Of a stretch of 64,000 nt of DNA, positions 25,834 through 34,191 are shown piece by piece. Positions within the stretch are counted from its first letter, which is position 1, and each line of letters begins with the position of its first letter. The stretch comes from Streptomyces globosus (GTDB lineage: Bacteria; Actinomycetota; Actinomycetes; Streptomycetales; Streptomycetaceae). The stretch is taken from assembly GCF_003325375.1 (NCBI RefSeq), contig NZ_CP030862.1, positions 2,607,501 to 2,671,500 of the forward strand, given 5' to 3'. The notes under the pieces were generated by a model. The model searched no databases and was not told the origin of the DNA. It saw nothing but the letters and a program-made list of their open reading frames with translations. Position numbers and translations under genes: made by a program.

Positions 25834-26100
25834 CCGGCCGCAGATCGATGCGGACTCCTCGATGCCGGCAGCCCGGAGGGGCCGTGCCGTGGGGGCGAGG
25901 GCGTCGATTTCGCGCTGCAGGGTTCTCACACCGGGGTTGCGGGCGTGCAGGACGGTTGCACCCCACCGGTCGACGAGGACGTAGGTGTTGGTGCCCTTCG
26001 CCTTGAAACGCCGCCGCAGCTCGTGGTGTTCGCCAACCACGCAGCGGGCCGGCCGCAGCCGTCCGGTCTCGGGCAGGGGTGCATTACGGTGGGGCACGAG
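25834..26100 (-). pseudogene. IS481-type transposase 5' relic and unidentified fragment
   Basis: Reading the minus strand from about 26100, VPHRNAPLPETGRLRPARCVV matches the usual start of IS481-family transposases, then breaks off near 26035 where a helix-turn-helix would be expected. The frame continues into an unrelated stretch (TNTYVLVDRWGATVLHARNP) that I cannot place; it may be a piece of another gene brought in by deletion. No catalytic domain remains. Confidence 0.5.
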
Positions 26101-26153
26101 GGCCTTTCGGCCAGGTGTGGACGTCGCAGTCCACACCGGACCGGAAGGCCCTC
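26098..26153. repeat. 25-bp imperfect inverted repeat at the IS481 relic end
   Basis: The left arm 26098-26122 and right arm 26129-26153 match at 22 of 25 positions around GTCGCA (GAGGGCCTT outer parts, GGTGTGGAC / GTCCACACC inner parts). It sits at the 5' end of the transposase relic and is probably its terminal region. It could now act as a terminator for spo0M. Confidence 0.55.
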
Positions 26154-26217
26154 ACTCGTTCAAGATCCCTCAGCCGAGACCCGGTTCACCCGGCCACGAC
26201 CTCCCGAGACAGAACAC

Positions 26218-27228
26218 CTAAGCCTCTTCGTCCTCGTCCTCGTCCCCTTCGAAGAAGTCCCCGATCTCGTCGACGGCTTCGGCGGCGACCATGCCGCCGA
26301 CGACGCCGACGGCGAGGCCGGCCGCACCGGCGGCGACGACGGTGCCCATGCCGGGGCCGGTGCGGTGGCCGCCGTGGTCGTCCTTGTGGCCGTGACCGAC
26401 CGCGTGCCCGTGGCCGTACGGGTCGTGGCCGTGGGAGCCGTGCGCCGCGTGGCCGCTGTGAGAGGCGAGGAGACGGCTGATCCAGGAGTCGACCTCGGCG
26501 TTCCAGTCGGTGTGCGCCGCCTGGTCGTGGCTGACGGTGTACCGGGCGAGGGCGTCGTGGCCGCCGGAGAAGAGGCCGCCGCGCTTGTCCGCCTCGACGA
26601 CGATCTCCATGCCCGCCGGGTTCGCGAGGAAGGTGATCTCGATCTCGCTCGCCTGGTGGGCGTACCGGGAGGACGGGGTGAGCTCGATCTCCTGGTAGAA
26701 GGGCAGCTGCTGGCCGGTGCCGGTGATGCGCCCGTACTCGAGGTCGGCGGACTTGAAGCCGAAGCCGAGTTGGCCGAACGCCTCCAGAACCGCTTCCTGG
26801 ACCGGCAGGGGCCGGACTGTGAGGGCGTCGAGGTCGCCCTTGTCCTTGGCACCTCTCACGCCGAGTTCGGTGCGCACCCCCAGGACGATGCCCAGCGGCT
26901 GCCCGTACAGCTCGGTGACCGGGGTCTCCCACGGCAGGGCGACCGCGAACGGGACGCTGCGGTGCTCGCCCTCGGCAAGGCGGAAGCCGCCCCCGACGGT
27001 GAAGCGCTCGAAGACGACCGCGCCGTCGTGCTCGCCGTGGTCGGTCTCGGCCTCGACACGGGCCACGAGTTCGAGTGTGATGTGGTCGATGTCGAAGTCC
27101 GCGCGCCCGCCGGTCAGGCGGACCTCGCCGGACAGGGTGCCGCCGGGGACGGCGCCGGCAGGGGCGAGGACCGTGTCCACGGCCGGGCCGCCGACCCCCA
27201 TCGAGCCGAGCAGTCGCTTGAACACCAT
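26218..27228 (-). CDS. spo0M: Spo0M (SpoOM)-family arrestin-like protein
   Basis: A 336-residue protein. The N-terminal arrestin-like domains are typical of Spo0M (MVFKRLLGSMGVGGPAVDTV, then ADFDIDHITLELVARVE and PFYQEIELTPSSRY). The C-terminus has a His/Gly-rich linker (HGHDPYGHGH), a hydrophobic Gly/Ala segment (VVAAGAAGLAVGVVGGMVAA) and an acidic tail. The family affects sporulation and cell envelope events. ATG 27228 gives the standard family start with GAAGGAG upstream; ATG 27252 has no ribosome site. Confidence 0.85.
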   Translation of the reverse strand: MVFKRLLGSMGVGGPAVDTVLAPAGAVPGGTLSGEVRLTGGRADFDIDHITLELVARVEAETDHGEHDGAVVFERFTVGGGFRLAEGEHRSVPFAVALPWETPVTELYGQPLGIVLGVRTELGVRGAKDKGDLDALTVRPLPVQEAVLEAFGQLGFGFKSADLEYGRITGTGQQLPFYQEIELTPSSRYAHQASEIEITFLANPAGMEIVVEADKRGGLFSGGHDALARYTVSHDQAAHTDWNAEVDSWISRLLASHSGHAAHGSHGHDPYGHGHAVGHGHKDDHGGHRTGPGMGTVVAAGAAGLAVGVVGGMVAAEAVDEIGDFFEGDEDEDEEA

Positions 27229-27332
27229 CGTGGCGTTCACTCCTTCAGTCATGGTTCACCAAGGCAGGCGCCCCGGCGGCCTGCCGCCGGGGCGAAGAGG
27301 GGTGCGCCGGCGGCGCGGGGTACTGCTTCGTA

Positions 27333-27551
27333 CTACTTCGCGGCGTCCAGCGCGGCCAGCGCCTGGGCCCAGCGGGCGAACTTCAGATCGGCCAGGTCGG
27401 CGACCGTCTTGATCCCGAACGCTTCCTTCAGCAGCTCCCCCTGCCGCTCACTGACGCCCTTGAGCGCGTCCACCGGCGCTGCGAGGACCTCCGCCACGCT
27501 TTTGTCCGCCCATGCCTTGTCCAGCACCTTGTCGAGATCGATCGAAGCCAT
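27333..27551 (-). CDS. Small helix-hairpin-helix-like protein (72 aa)
   Basis: A 72-residue acidic helical protein. LLKEAFGIKTVADLADLKF has the look of a helix-hairpin-helix (GIKTVADL turn), preceded by VDALKGVSERQ. ATG 27551 follows GGGAGGG. It lies upstream of spo0M on the same strand with a 104-bp gap. No known function; a DNA or protein scaffold role is a guess from the fold only. Confidence 0.6.
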   Translation of the reverse strand: MASIDLDKVLDKAWADKSVAEVLAAPVDALKGVSERQGELLKEAFGIKTVADLADLKFARWAQALAALDAAK

Positions 27552-27677
27552 GAAAGGTCCCTCCCTGAAGAAACGTGCAGTCAACACAGAGATCCGCCAA
27601 AAGGTGTCCCTGCGACCGCCGTTGGCGGCGCGCGGGCACGCCGAACGGAAGGTGCGCGAAGATCACCACCAGCAGAA

Positions 27678-27693
27678 TCTACACACATGTAGA
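27678..27693. promoter_or_regulatory. TCTACA-CACA-TGTAGA palindrome
   Basis: A perfect 6-bp dyad with a 4-bp centre, AT-rich, in the divergent region between the 72-aa gene and the corC-like operon. Likely a repressor site (GntR or TetR-like in style). No matching regulator gene is adjacent. Confidence 0.45.
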
Positions 27694-27803
27694 AGCATAG
27701 AGGTAGTCTGTCCGCCGCAAGGCGCCGTCACCGGATCGGCGCAAAAAGACTCCCCTGCGCGCCGTGGCGGTCGACCGGGCGAAGCGGCCAGCAGCGGATT
27801 TAC

Positions 27804-27833
27804 TTGCCCTTTACCATCGGGGGCGGATACTGT
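27804..27833 (+). promoter_or_regulatory. Promoter of the corC-like operon
   Basis: TTGCCC (27804-27809), 18-bp spacer, TACTGT (27828-27833). It predicts a leader of about 130 nt. Confidence 0.5.
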
Positions 27834-27839
27834 GTGTAA

Positions 27840-27972
27840 CCACATGCGCGTCCGGGCCCCGAGGCCCGCCGATAAAGAAACGGAGCAGCAGACCCGCAAT
27901 GGGTGAACCTCCCAGTCCCTGCCGTGCCACGCCCTGCCCGAGAACCTTTGAGTCGGGAGCGGGGGTGGCACG
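27840..27972 (+). promoter_or_regulatory. Structured leader with start-sequestering hairpin
   Basis: CGTGCCAC (27923-27930) pairs with GTGGCACG (27965-27972), with inner CCCGA/TCGGG pairing (27937-27941 / 27953-27957). The right side contains the GGGAGCGGGGG ribosome site and abuts the GTG at 27973, so folding would hide the start. Possibly a riboswitch or thermosensor-like control; it matches no class I recognise. Confidence 0.4.
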
Positions 27973-29304
27973 GTGACCGAGATCCTGCTGCTGCTCCTCG
28001 CGCTCGCCCTCACCCTGGCGTGCGCGGTGTTCGTCGCCGCCGAATTCTCCCTGACCACCGTTGAGCGCAGCGAGCTGGAGCGTGCGGCCGCTGCCGGTGA
28101 GCGGGGCGCGGCGAGTGCCCTCAAGGCGGCGAAACGCCTGACGTTCCAGCTCTCGGGTGCCCAGCTGGGCATCACCGTGACGTCGCTGGTCATCGGCATG
28201 CTCGCCGAGCCCTCGGTCTCGGCCCTGCTGCGTGGCCCTCTGGAGGCGATGGGCCTGCCCTCCGGCGCGGTGTCGACCACCGCGACCCTTCTCGGGGTGG
28301 CGCTGTCCACGATCGTGCTGATGGTGGTCGGCGAGCTCGTCCCCAAGAACTGGGCGATCTCCCGCCCCCTGGCCGTCGCCAAGGTCGTGGCGGGCCCGCA
28401 GCGCGCCTTCACCGCGGCGTTCGCGCCGCTCATCCGGCACCTGAACAACACCGCCAACCGCCTCGTGCGCCGCTTCGGGCTGGAGCCCGCGGAGGAACTG
28501 GCCTCCGCCCGCACCCCCGAGGAGCTCGTCGCACTGGCCCGGCACTCGGCCCGCGAGGGCGCCATCGAGCCGGATTCGGCCGAGCTGTTCGTCCGCACCC
28601 TGCACCTGGGCGAGCTGTCCGCGGAGAACGTCATGACCCCGCGCGTGGACGTGAAGGCCCTCGAGGCACACGCCACCGCCCTGGACGCGGCGAACCTGAC
28701 ACTGGCCACCGGCATCTCGCGCTTCCCCGTCTACCGCGACAGCCTGGACGAGGTGATCGGCACCCTCCACGTGCGCGACGTCCTGGCACTGGAGGAGGAC
28801 AAGCGCGCCCTGACCGCGGTCACCGACCTGATGACCGAGCCCCTGCTCGTGCCCCACTCCCTTCCCGTGGACACCCTGCTCGGCCGGCTGCGCACGGCCC
28901 GCACCATGGCCGTGGTCATCGACGAGTACGGCGGCACCGCCGGCGTGGCCACCGTGGAGGACATCGTCGAGGAAGTCGTCGGCGAAGTCCGCGACGAACA
29001 CGACCCCGTGGAGGTCCCCGACCTCATCGAAGCACCCGAGGAGGACGGCCGCCGCGCCTGGGAGGCCGACGGATCCGTCCGCCTGGACCAGCTCGAGAAG
29101 ATCGGCCTCGAAGCGCCCGACGGCCCGTACGAAACCCTCGCGGGCCTGATCGCCACCGTCCTGGAACGCATCCCGGTGGCCGGTGACACCGTCACCGTCG
29201 CCGGCTGGGAGCTGACCGTGCTCGACATAGACCACCACCGGGCCGACCGCGTGAACCTCACAGCGCCGGCTGCGGACGACAAGACCGAGGAGGAGGGACG
29301 ATGA
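27973..29304 (+). CDS. CNNM/CorC-HlyC family transporter-like protein (DUF21-CBS)
   Basis: A 443-residue protein. DUF21 membrane domain (three or four helices, AAEFSLTTVERSELERAA, GELVPKNWAISRP), a CBS pair (ENVMTPRVDVKAL, GISRFPVYRDSLDEVIGTLHVRDVL) and a C-terminal CorC_HlyC domain. The family is often called hemolysin but is linked to Mg2+ or Na+/Mg2+ transport. The GTG start sits at the foot of a leader hairpin. It overlaps the next gene by ATGA. Confidence 0.85.
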   Translation: MTEILLLLLALALTLACAVFVAAEFSLTTVERSELERAAAAGERGAASALKAAKRLTFQLSGAQLGITVTSLVIGMLAEPSVSALLRGPLEAMGLPSGAVSTTATLLGVALSTIVLMVVGELVPKNWAISRPLAVAKVVAGPQRAFTAAFAPLIRHLNNTANRLVRRFGLEPAEELASARTPEELVALARHSAREGAIEPDSAELFVRTLHLGELSAENVMTPRVDVKALEAHATALDAANLTLATGISRFPVYRDSLDEVIGTLHVRDVLALEEDKRALTAVTDLMTEPLLVPHSLPVDTLLGRLRTARTMAVVIDEYGGTAGVATVEDIVEEVVGEVRDEHDPVEVPDLIEAPEEDGRRAWEADGSVRLDQLEKIGLEAPDGPYETLAGLIATVLERIPVAGDTVTVAGWELTVLDIDHHRADRVNLTAPAADDKTEEEGR

Positions 29305-30326
29305 CCACGATCCAGCTGCTGATCGGCGCGCTGACCCTGGTCACCAACGCCTTCTTCGTCGGCGCCGAGTTCGCCCTGATCTCGGTGCGCCGCAGTCAGG
29401 TGGAACCTGCCGCACTCAAGGGCAACCGCCGCGCCAAGGCGACCCTGTGGGGCCTGGAGCACCTGTCCGCGATGATGGCGACCGCCCAGCTCGGCATCAC
29501 CGTCTCCTCCCTGGTGCTCGGCGCCGTCGCCGAGCCTGCCATCGCCCACCTGCTGGAGCCCCCCTTCGAGGCCGTCGGCGTACCCGAGGCGCTGATCCAC
29601 CCCATCGCCTTCGTCATCGCGCTCACGTTGGCGACCTACCTGCACATGCTGGTCGGCGAGATGGTCCCCAAGAACATCGCGCTCGCCGCCCCGGCGCCCA
29701 CCGCCCTGTTCCTCGGCCCGCCGCTGGTCGCCCTCACCCGCGCCCTGCGTCCACTGGTCTTCGGCATCAACGCCTTCGCCAACACCCTGTTGCGCCTGCT
29801 GAAGGTGGAGCCCAAGGACGAGGTCGCCTCCGTCTTCACCGACGACGAGCTCGCCCGGCTGGTCAAGGACTCCCGCGACGCAGGCCTGATCGACCACGAG
29901 GACAGCGACCGCCTCCAGGACGCCCTCCAGCTCGGCACCCGTGCGGTCGGCGAGATCATGATCCCGTGCGAGCAGTTCGTCAGCGTCGGCGAGGGCATCA
30001 CCCCGCGGGGGCTGGAGCGAACCGCTGCACAGCACGGCTTCTCCCGCCTGGTCGTCACCGGGGCGAACGGCGAGATCCTGGGCTTCCTCCACATCAAGGA
30101 CGCCCTCGCCGCCACCGACCGCACCGCGCCGTTCCCCCGCAGGGCACTCCACACGGTCACCAGGATCGCCGAGGACACGCCCCTGGACGACACCATGACC
30201 GCCATGCGCACGGCAGGCACCCACCTCGCCGCGGTGACCGGCACCGGCGGCGGCGTCATCGGCTTCGTCACCATGGAGGACGTACTGGAGGAGCTCGTCG
30301 GCGAGGCCGCCGCACCGAGCGCCTGA
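29301..30326 (+). CDS. Second DUF21-CBS CorC-type protein, lacking the CorC_HlyC tail
   Basis: A 341-residue paralogue of its upstream neighbour: ATG overlaps the stop; DUF21 domain with GAEFALISVRRSQVEPAAL and GEMVPKNIALAAP; CBS pair with GEIMIPCEQFVSV and HIKDALAATDR. It ends after the second CBS, GFVTMEDVLEELVGE, without the C-terminal domain. Tandem long/short pairs of this kind are common in actinobacteria and may assemble as heteromers. Confidence 0.85.
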   Translation: MTTIQLLIGALTLVTNAFFVGAEFALISVRRSQVEPAALKGNRRAKATLWGLEHLSAMMATAQLGITVSSLVLGAVAEPAIAHLLEPPFEAVGVPEALIHPIAFVIALTLATYLHMLVGEMVPKNIALAAPAPTALFLGPPLVALTRALRPLVFGINAFANTLLRLLKVEPKDEVASVFTDDELARLVKDSRDAGLIDHEDSDRLQDALQLGTRAVGEIMIPCEQFVSVGEGITPRGLERTAAQHGFSRLVVTGANGEILGFLHIKDALAATDRTAPFPRRALHTVTRIAEDTPLDDTMTAMRTAGTHLAAVTGTGGGVIGFVTMEDVLEELVGEAAAPSA

Positions 30327-30346
30327 TCCCCTCCGGGAATCCAGCC

Positions 30347-30375
30347 GTGGCCGGCCCCGAGAGGGTGCCGGCCAC
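30347..30375. terminator. Terminator between corC-like operon and PH-domain gene
   Basis: GTGGCCGGC (30347-30355) and GCCGGCCAC (30367-30375), an 11-nt loop, followed by CGGCCTTTCC. Confidence 0.65.
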
Positions 30376-30430
30376 CGGCCTTTCCCCGGGCTCGTGGGTG
30401 CCGGCGCCGAACCCCGGACACGGGCACCTG

Positions 30431-31060
30431 TCAGCGGTGGACGAGATCCCGGGCTATGCAGAGCAGGATCCCCAGCGGGACTGCCCACCGGGCGTACGGC
30501 GTGTCCGTCAGAGTGCGGCCGACCCGGACGGACGGGCGCAGCCAGGGGTGGAGGGCCAGGGCGGTCAGGGTGTCGGCAGCCTCGCCGGCGTCGTCCGGGC
30601 GGCCGAGCAGCCTGCTCAGCCACGGCGGCCGGAACAGCCCGCCCATGGGCTCGCCCGCGGGCCCGACGAACTCCAGGAAGCCGTCCCGGCGGGCCTCGGC
30701 GTGGCTGATGGCCGACCAGGGCATGACGGCCGTGGACCACATCCGGTTGAACCGGATGCCGTCACCGTCTGCGGTGATCCGCCACAGGGCCAGCCGGCAG
30801 GCGACCCAGCCCGCCACCAGCGAGGTCCATGCCGCCGCGACGAGCCCGCCGACGCTCGGGTCGGCCAGGCTTCCGCCCGCAGGCGGGATGGTCGACACGA
30901 CGAACACCGCACACCACAGGGCCGCAGCGATCCGCGCTGTGCTGCCGGCCCTCCAGACCAGCGGCTCCATCGGCTGATCCGTGGCGGCGGCGAGGGCATG
31001 CGCGCGCTCTCGTTGGGCGAGCCGTATCCGGCGGGCCCAAGCCCTGCGCGATACGGTCAC
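30431..31060 (-). CDS. PH-domain-like membrane protein
   Basis: A 209-residue protein: a basic start rich in Arg, two membrane helices (IAAALWCAVFVVSTIP and VAAAWTSLVAGWVACRL), then a bacterial PH-like beta region (RITADGDGIRFNRMWSTAVMPWSAI). A final hydrophobic stretch precedes the stop. GTG 31060 lies 24 bases after the CPA1 antiporter stop, so the two are probably co-transcribed. Function unknown. Confidence 0.6.
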   Translation of the reverse strand: MTVSRRAWARRIRLAQRERAHALAAATDQPMEPLVWRAGSTARIAAALWCAVFVVSTIPPAGGSLADPSVGGLVAAAWTSLVAGWVACRLALWRITADGDGIRFNRMWSTAVMPWSAISHAEARRDGFLEFVGPAGEPMGGLFRPPWLSRLLGRPDDAGEAADTLTALALHPWLRPSVRVGRTLTDTPYARWAVPLGILLCIARDLVHR

Positions 31061-31083
31061 CCCGCGCCTGCCGCCGGTTCCCC

Positions 31084-32301
31084 TCACCGTGCATGCTCCA
31101 CCGGCGTCGGCCGCTGCGTCGCGGGCGCGGTGTCCTCGTCGACGTGGAAGAGGCGGGCGATGGGCACGTCGGTGCTGCTGTGGGCGATGATCGAGAAGGC
31201 GATGCACACGGCGATCAGCGTGTACGCCTGCTCGCCTTGGGGAATGCCGGCCTGGAGGACCAGCAGTCCGTAGACGACCGAGGCGAATCCCTTGGGCCCG
31301 AACCAGGCTGCCACCAGCTTCTGGCGGCGCTCGAATCCGGTGCCTATCAGGGACAGCAGCAGCGATGCGGGGCGGATGAGGACGATCGCCAGCACCACCG
31401 TGACGTACCCGCCCAGTGAGAGGTCGCCGAACAGCTGCGGGGTGAGCAGTGCGCCGAACACCAGCAGGCCCGCGAACTTGGCCAGCTCCGCGAGGGCCTC
31501 GCCCAGCGGCTCGAAGGCGGCCTTCGCCTCCGGCGAGACGGCGGTGAAGACCGCGCCGGCGGCGAAGGCGGCCAGGTAGGGGTTGGCGTGGGTGAGGTGG
31601 CACAGGCCGTACAGGATGATCCCGGTGGCCAGCGGCAGCAGCGGCTGGAGTTTCGGCTCCGCTGTCAGCAGCCGGAAGCGGACCAGGGCGGTGACCGCCA
31701 GCGGCAGCACGATGCCGAAGACCAGGCCCAGCGCCAGCTCCAGACCGATCATGCCCGGCGAGGCCTCCGCCTGTCCCGACGTGGGCCCGGCGGCCGCGAT
31801 GAGGAGCAGCACCACGGGCAGGGCGAGGCCGTCGTTGATTCCGCTCTCCACGTTCAGCAACTGCCGCAGCTTCGGCGGTACTTCCTTGCGTCCCACGATG
31901 GCGGACGCGAAGACGGGGTCGGTCGGTGCCAGTACGGCGCCCACGAGGAAGGACGTCGTCCAGTCCAGGCCCACCAGGTAGTGGGTGACCAGCGCCATGC
32001 CGACCATGGCGAGCGGCATCCCCAGCCCCAGTGCACGGGCGGGGTTCTTCCAGTTCTCCCGGAGCTTGGGGAACGAGACGTGCATGCCGTCGGTGAACAG
32101 CACCGCGAACAGCGCGAGATCGGCGGTCACGCCGACGATCTCACTCTCGGCGGTGATGTGGATCAGGCCGAGGAAGCCGTCACTGACCAGCGCTCCGCCG
32201 AGCAGGAACAGCAGCGACGTGGACAGCACCGTCCGGGCGGCGAGCCCGGACAGCAGCACCGCGATGAGCAGTGCGACACCGAAGACGGCGACGAGCACCA
32301 T
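31084..32301 (-). CDS. CPA1-type Na+(K+)/H+ antiporter
   Basis: A 405-residue protein with about 12 membrane helices. The ion-binding region reads GAVLAPTDPVFASAIVG, followed by LLNVESGINDGLALPVVLLL, the paired motifs of NhaP-type CPA1 exchangers (Asn-Asp site and ESGxNDG). It expels Na+ or K+ in exchange for protons. Upstream are a promoter with an internal dyad and a leader hairpin. Confidence 0.85.
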   Translation of the reverse strand: MVLVAVFGVALLIAVLLSGLAARTVLSTSLLFLLGGALVSDGFLGLIHITAESEIVGVTADLALFAVLFTDGMHVSFPKLRENWKNPARALGLGMPLAMVGMALVTHYLVGLDWTTSFLVGAVLAPTDPVFASAIVGRKEVPPKLRQLLNVESGINDGLALPVVLLLIAAAGPTSGQAEASPGMIGLELALGLVFGIVLPLAVTALVRFRLLTAEPKLQPLLPLATGIILYGLCHLTHANPYLAAFAAGAVFTAVSPEAKAAFEPLGEALAELAKFAGLLVFGALLTPQLFGDLSLGGYVTVVLAIVLIRPASLLLSLIGTGFERRQKLVAAWFGPKGFASVVYGLLVLQAGIPQGEQAYTLIAVCIAFSIIAHSSTDVPIARLFHVDEDTAPATQRPTPVEHAR

Positions 32302-32331
32302 GGCAAAAAGCCCCGATCTGCGAAGAGAGTT

Positions 32332-32375
32332 GTCCCCTGAACGCCGACCAGACTTCCCGGCACGCCACAGGGGAC
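32332..32375 (-). promoter_or_regulatory. Leader hairpin of the CPA1 antiporter gene
   Basis: CAGGGGAC and GTCCCCTG (32368-32375 and 32332-32339) form an 8-bp stem over a 28-nt loop just downstream of the predicted transcription start. The 30 nt before the ATG include GGGGCTTTTT. An attenuator is possible. Confidence 0.35.
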
Positions 32376-32402
32376 TTTACACGCCCCTTACGGCGTGTTG
32401 AC
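32374..32402 (-). promoter_or_regulatory. Antiporter promoter with operator in the spacer
   Basis: On the minus strand GTCAAC (32402-32397), 17-bp spacer, TAAAGT (32379-32374). The spacer carries the perfect dyad ACACGCC-N6-GGCGTGT (32379-32398), a likely repressor site. Confidence 0.45.
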
Positions 32403-32616
32403 GAGGCCCTGTCGGCAGAACCCCGGGCCTCGCGCTGCCGACGGGGCCCTGGCCGCGGACCGGCAGACGCCTGTAACGTGCAGCCGGCGTGACGGCGCTC
32501 GGCTCCTGGCCAACAGGGCTGTCGCTCCCGGCCGCGGGGCTCGTCACGCCCGCCTGCGGCCCTCGCCGAGGCCGACCATCCACCCGCGTATCGCGCACCT
32601 GCAGAAGGACCGCCCC

Positions 32617-32910
32617 ATGAAGTGGCAGTGGGCCGCCCTGGTCTTGTTCTCCCTGACTTTGCTCCCCGCCGGTCTGGCGATGGTCGCCGGCCGGGTTCCG
32701 CGCCGTCTGCGCGCCCGCCTGGCACCGCTGCGCGCACGGGGCGCCGCCCTGCTGCTGATCTACGCGACCGCGCCGGTCAACGCCGTGCCCCGGCTGGCCG
32801 GAGCCTCACCGGACACGACGCTGGCGTGCACGGCGGCGGGCGGCGTACTGGCGGTGGCGGGCGCCCTGGTCCTCGGCGCGGCGACATGGCGGACCGGCCG
32901 GGCCGGCTGA
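32617..32910 (+). CDS. Small membrane protein (97 aa)
   Basis: A 97-residue protein with three hydrophobic segments (ALVLFSLTLLPAGLAMVAG, GAALLLIYATAPVNAV, ACTAAGGVLAVAGALVLGA) and Arg-rich loops. ATG 32617 has AAGGA upstream. It is divergent from the antiporter and convergent with the DUF305 gene. Family not recognised. Confidence 0.5.
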   Translation: MKWQWAALVLFSLTLLPAGLAMVAGRVPRRLRARLAPLRARGAALLLIYATAPVNAVPRLAGASPDTTLACTAAGGVLAVAGALVLGAATWRTGRAG

Positions 32911-32988
32911 GCCCGGCGAAGGCCCGACGGCCCCGGATCCCGCAGTGCCCCCGCCCTGCCGAGGGGTGGGGGCCGCCTGCGCGGCCTG

Positions 32989-33639
32989 CTACGGCCGTCC
33001 GGCGCTGAGCATCTGCCGCATCTGGGCGATCTCGGCGGTCTGGGAGGTGATGATGGCGTCGGCCAGGTCCTTGGCCGGGCCGTAGGCGCCCTGCTGCTTC
33101 TCGGTCTCGGCCATGTCGATCGCGTCTTCGTGGTGCTCGATCATCATGGTCAGGAACATGGTGTCGAAGGCGTTGCCCCGGGCGCCGCCCAGCCGGCTCA
33201 TACCCTGGGCGTCCATCATCCCGGGCATGCCGGAGCCGTCGCGGTCGCCGTTGCCGTGGCCCATGCCGTCCATGCCCATGCCGGTGGGGACCTTCTCGCC
33301 CCATGCCCTGAGCCAGCCGGTCATGGTCTCGATCTCCGGGACCTGCGCCTTCCTGATCCTCTCCGCGAGTGCCTTGACGTCGGCGGACGCGCCGTGGGCG
33401 GCGACCATGTCGGACATCAGGACGGCCTGGCGGTGGTGGGGGATCATTTCCTGCGCGAACGTGACGTCCGCCTGGTTGTGCCGGTTGTCCTGCACCGACG
33501 CCGGGGTGGCTGTGGTCAGGGGGCGAGTGCCGGTCGTGCTCGTGCTGTCATTGCTGCCGCACCCGGCGAGGGCCAGGGCGGATGCGACCGCCGTGGCCGC
33601 CAAGGCCGCGCGGCGCGGCAGGGATCGGTTCGTGTTCAT
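32989..33639 (-). CDS. DUF305 lipoprotein (copper-associated)
   Basis: A 216-residue lipoprotein: signal peptide with lipobox LALAGC, then the DUF305 four-helix core with paired His motifs, AQEMIPHHRQAVLMSDM and LTMMIEHHEDAIDMAE, and a Met/Gly/Asp-rich loop (GMGMDGMGHGNGDRD) between them. The His-His and Met-rich features suit metal binding. It sits before DUF6153 and a P1B ATPase, which supports a role in copper handling at the cell surface. Confidence 0.85.
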   Translation of the reverse strand: MNTNRSLPRRAALAATAVASALALAGCGSNDSTSTTGTRPLTTATPASVQDNRHNQADVTFAQEMIPHHRQAVLMSDMVAAHGASADVKALAERIRKAQVPEIETMTGWLRAWGEKVPTGMGMDGMGHGNGDRDGSGMPGMMDAQGMSRLGGARGNAFDTMFLTMMIEHHEDAIDMAETEKQQGAYGPAKDLADAIITSQTAEIAQMRQMLSAGRP

Positions 33640-33725
33640 GGCTCTGGACTCCACTGATCGGATGCGGATGGGGGACTGTGCCGTCCGCGGCCCGTGCCCT
33701 CAGGCGCAGACCGCGGCACGGACCC

Positions 33726-34139
33726 TCATGTCCGCAGGATCTGGAGTTCGGCGAGCAGGGGCGGTGCCCGCCCACCGGACGGCTCGTACGCCAGGACGCT
33801 CGGCAGTACGGCCGACGGGTGCACGAGGCCGCCGGGCCTGCCGGGCAGCGGCGCGGTGTCCGGCGCGAGGATGCCGGGGGATTCGGGCAGTGCCGCGGAC
33901 GCGCACATCCGGTCCGCGTGGCCGGTGTGCCGGGCCGGCACCTCGTCCTCGCCGTCCGGGCACTGGTGTCGCGGGGCGTCCTGTGCGGCGGCGTGGTGGA
34001 CCGGCATGTGCTCGGCCACGTCCTGCCGCGGCAGGGCGTGCATGCCGAGCAGCCCGACGAGGAGACCGAGAACGAGCAGCAGGACGATCCGCGGCGCCTG
34101 TGGGGACCGCGGCTGCGTCCGGGGCTCGTGACCGGTCAC
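33726..34139 (-). CDS. DUF6153-like secreted or membrane-anchored protein
   Basis: A 137-residue protein: one N-terminal membrane segment (IVLLLVLGLLVGLLGMHAL), then an extracytoplasmic part with many His (EHMPVHHAA, HQCPDGEDE, ARHTGHADRMCASA) and two Cys, ending GGRAPPLLAELQILRT, the tail I recall for DUF6153 proteins. GTG 34139 has no strong ribosome site. Its place between DUF305 and a copper-type ATPase suggests metal binding; the function is unknown. Confidence 0.6.
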   Translation of the reverse strand: MTGHEPRTQPRSPQAPRIVLLLVLGLLVGLLGMHALPRQDVAEHMPVHHAAAQDAPRHQCPDGEDEVPARHTGHADRMCASAALPESPGILAPDTAPLPGRPGGLVHPSAVLPSVLAYEPSGGRAPPLLAELQILRT

Positions 34140-34191
34140 ATCACCCAGCGTATGCCGCTCCCGACCGGGGCGCCGTACGCCCCGGATCCGG

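Noticed and set aside
26098..26153. The inverted repeat as a plasmid or phage origin or attachment site.
   Set aside because: It coincides with the 5' end of an IS481 relic, and no replication, integrase or tRNA gene lies near.
27840..27972. M-box, ydaO or yybP-ykoY riboswitch before the corC-like genes.
   Set aside because: The recalled core motifs of these classes are absent, so only a generic structured leader is claimed.
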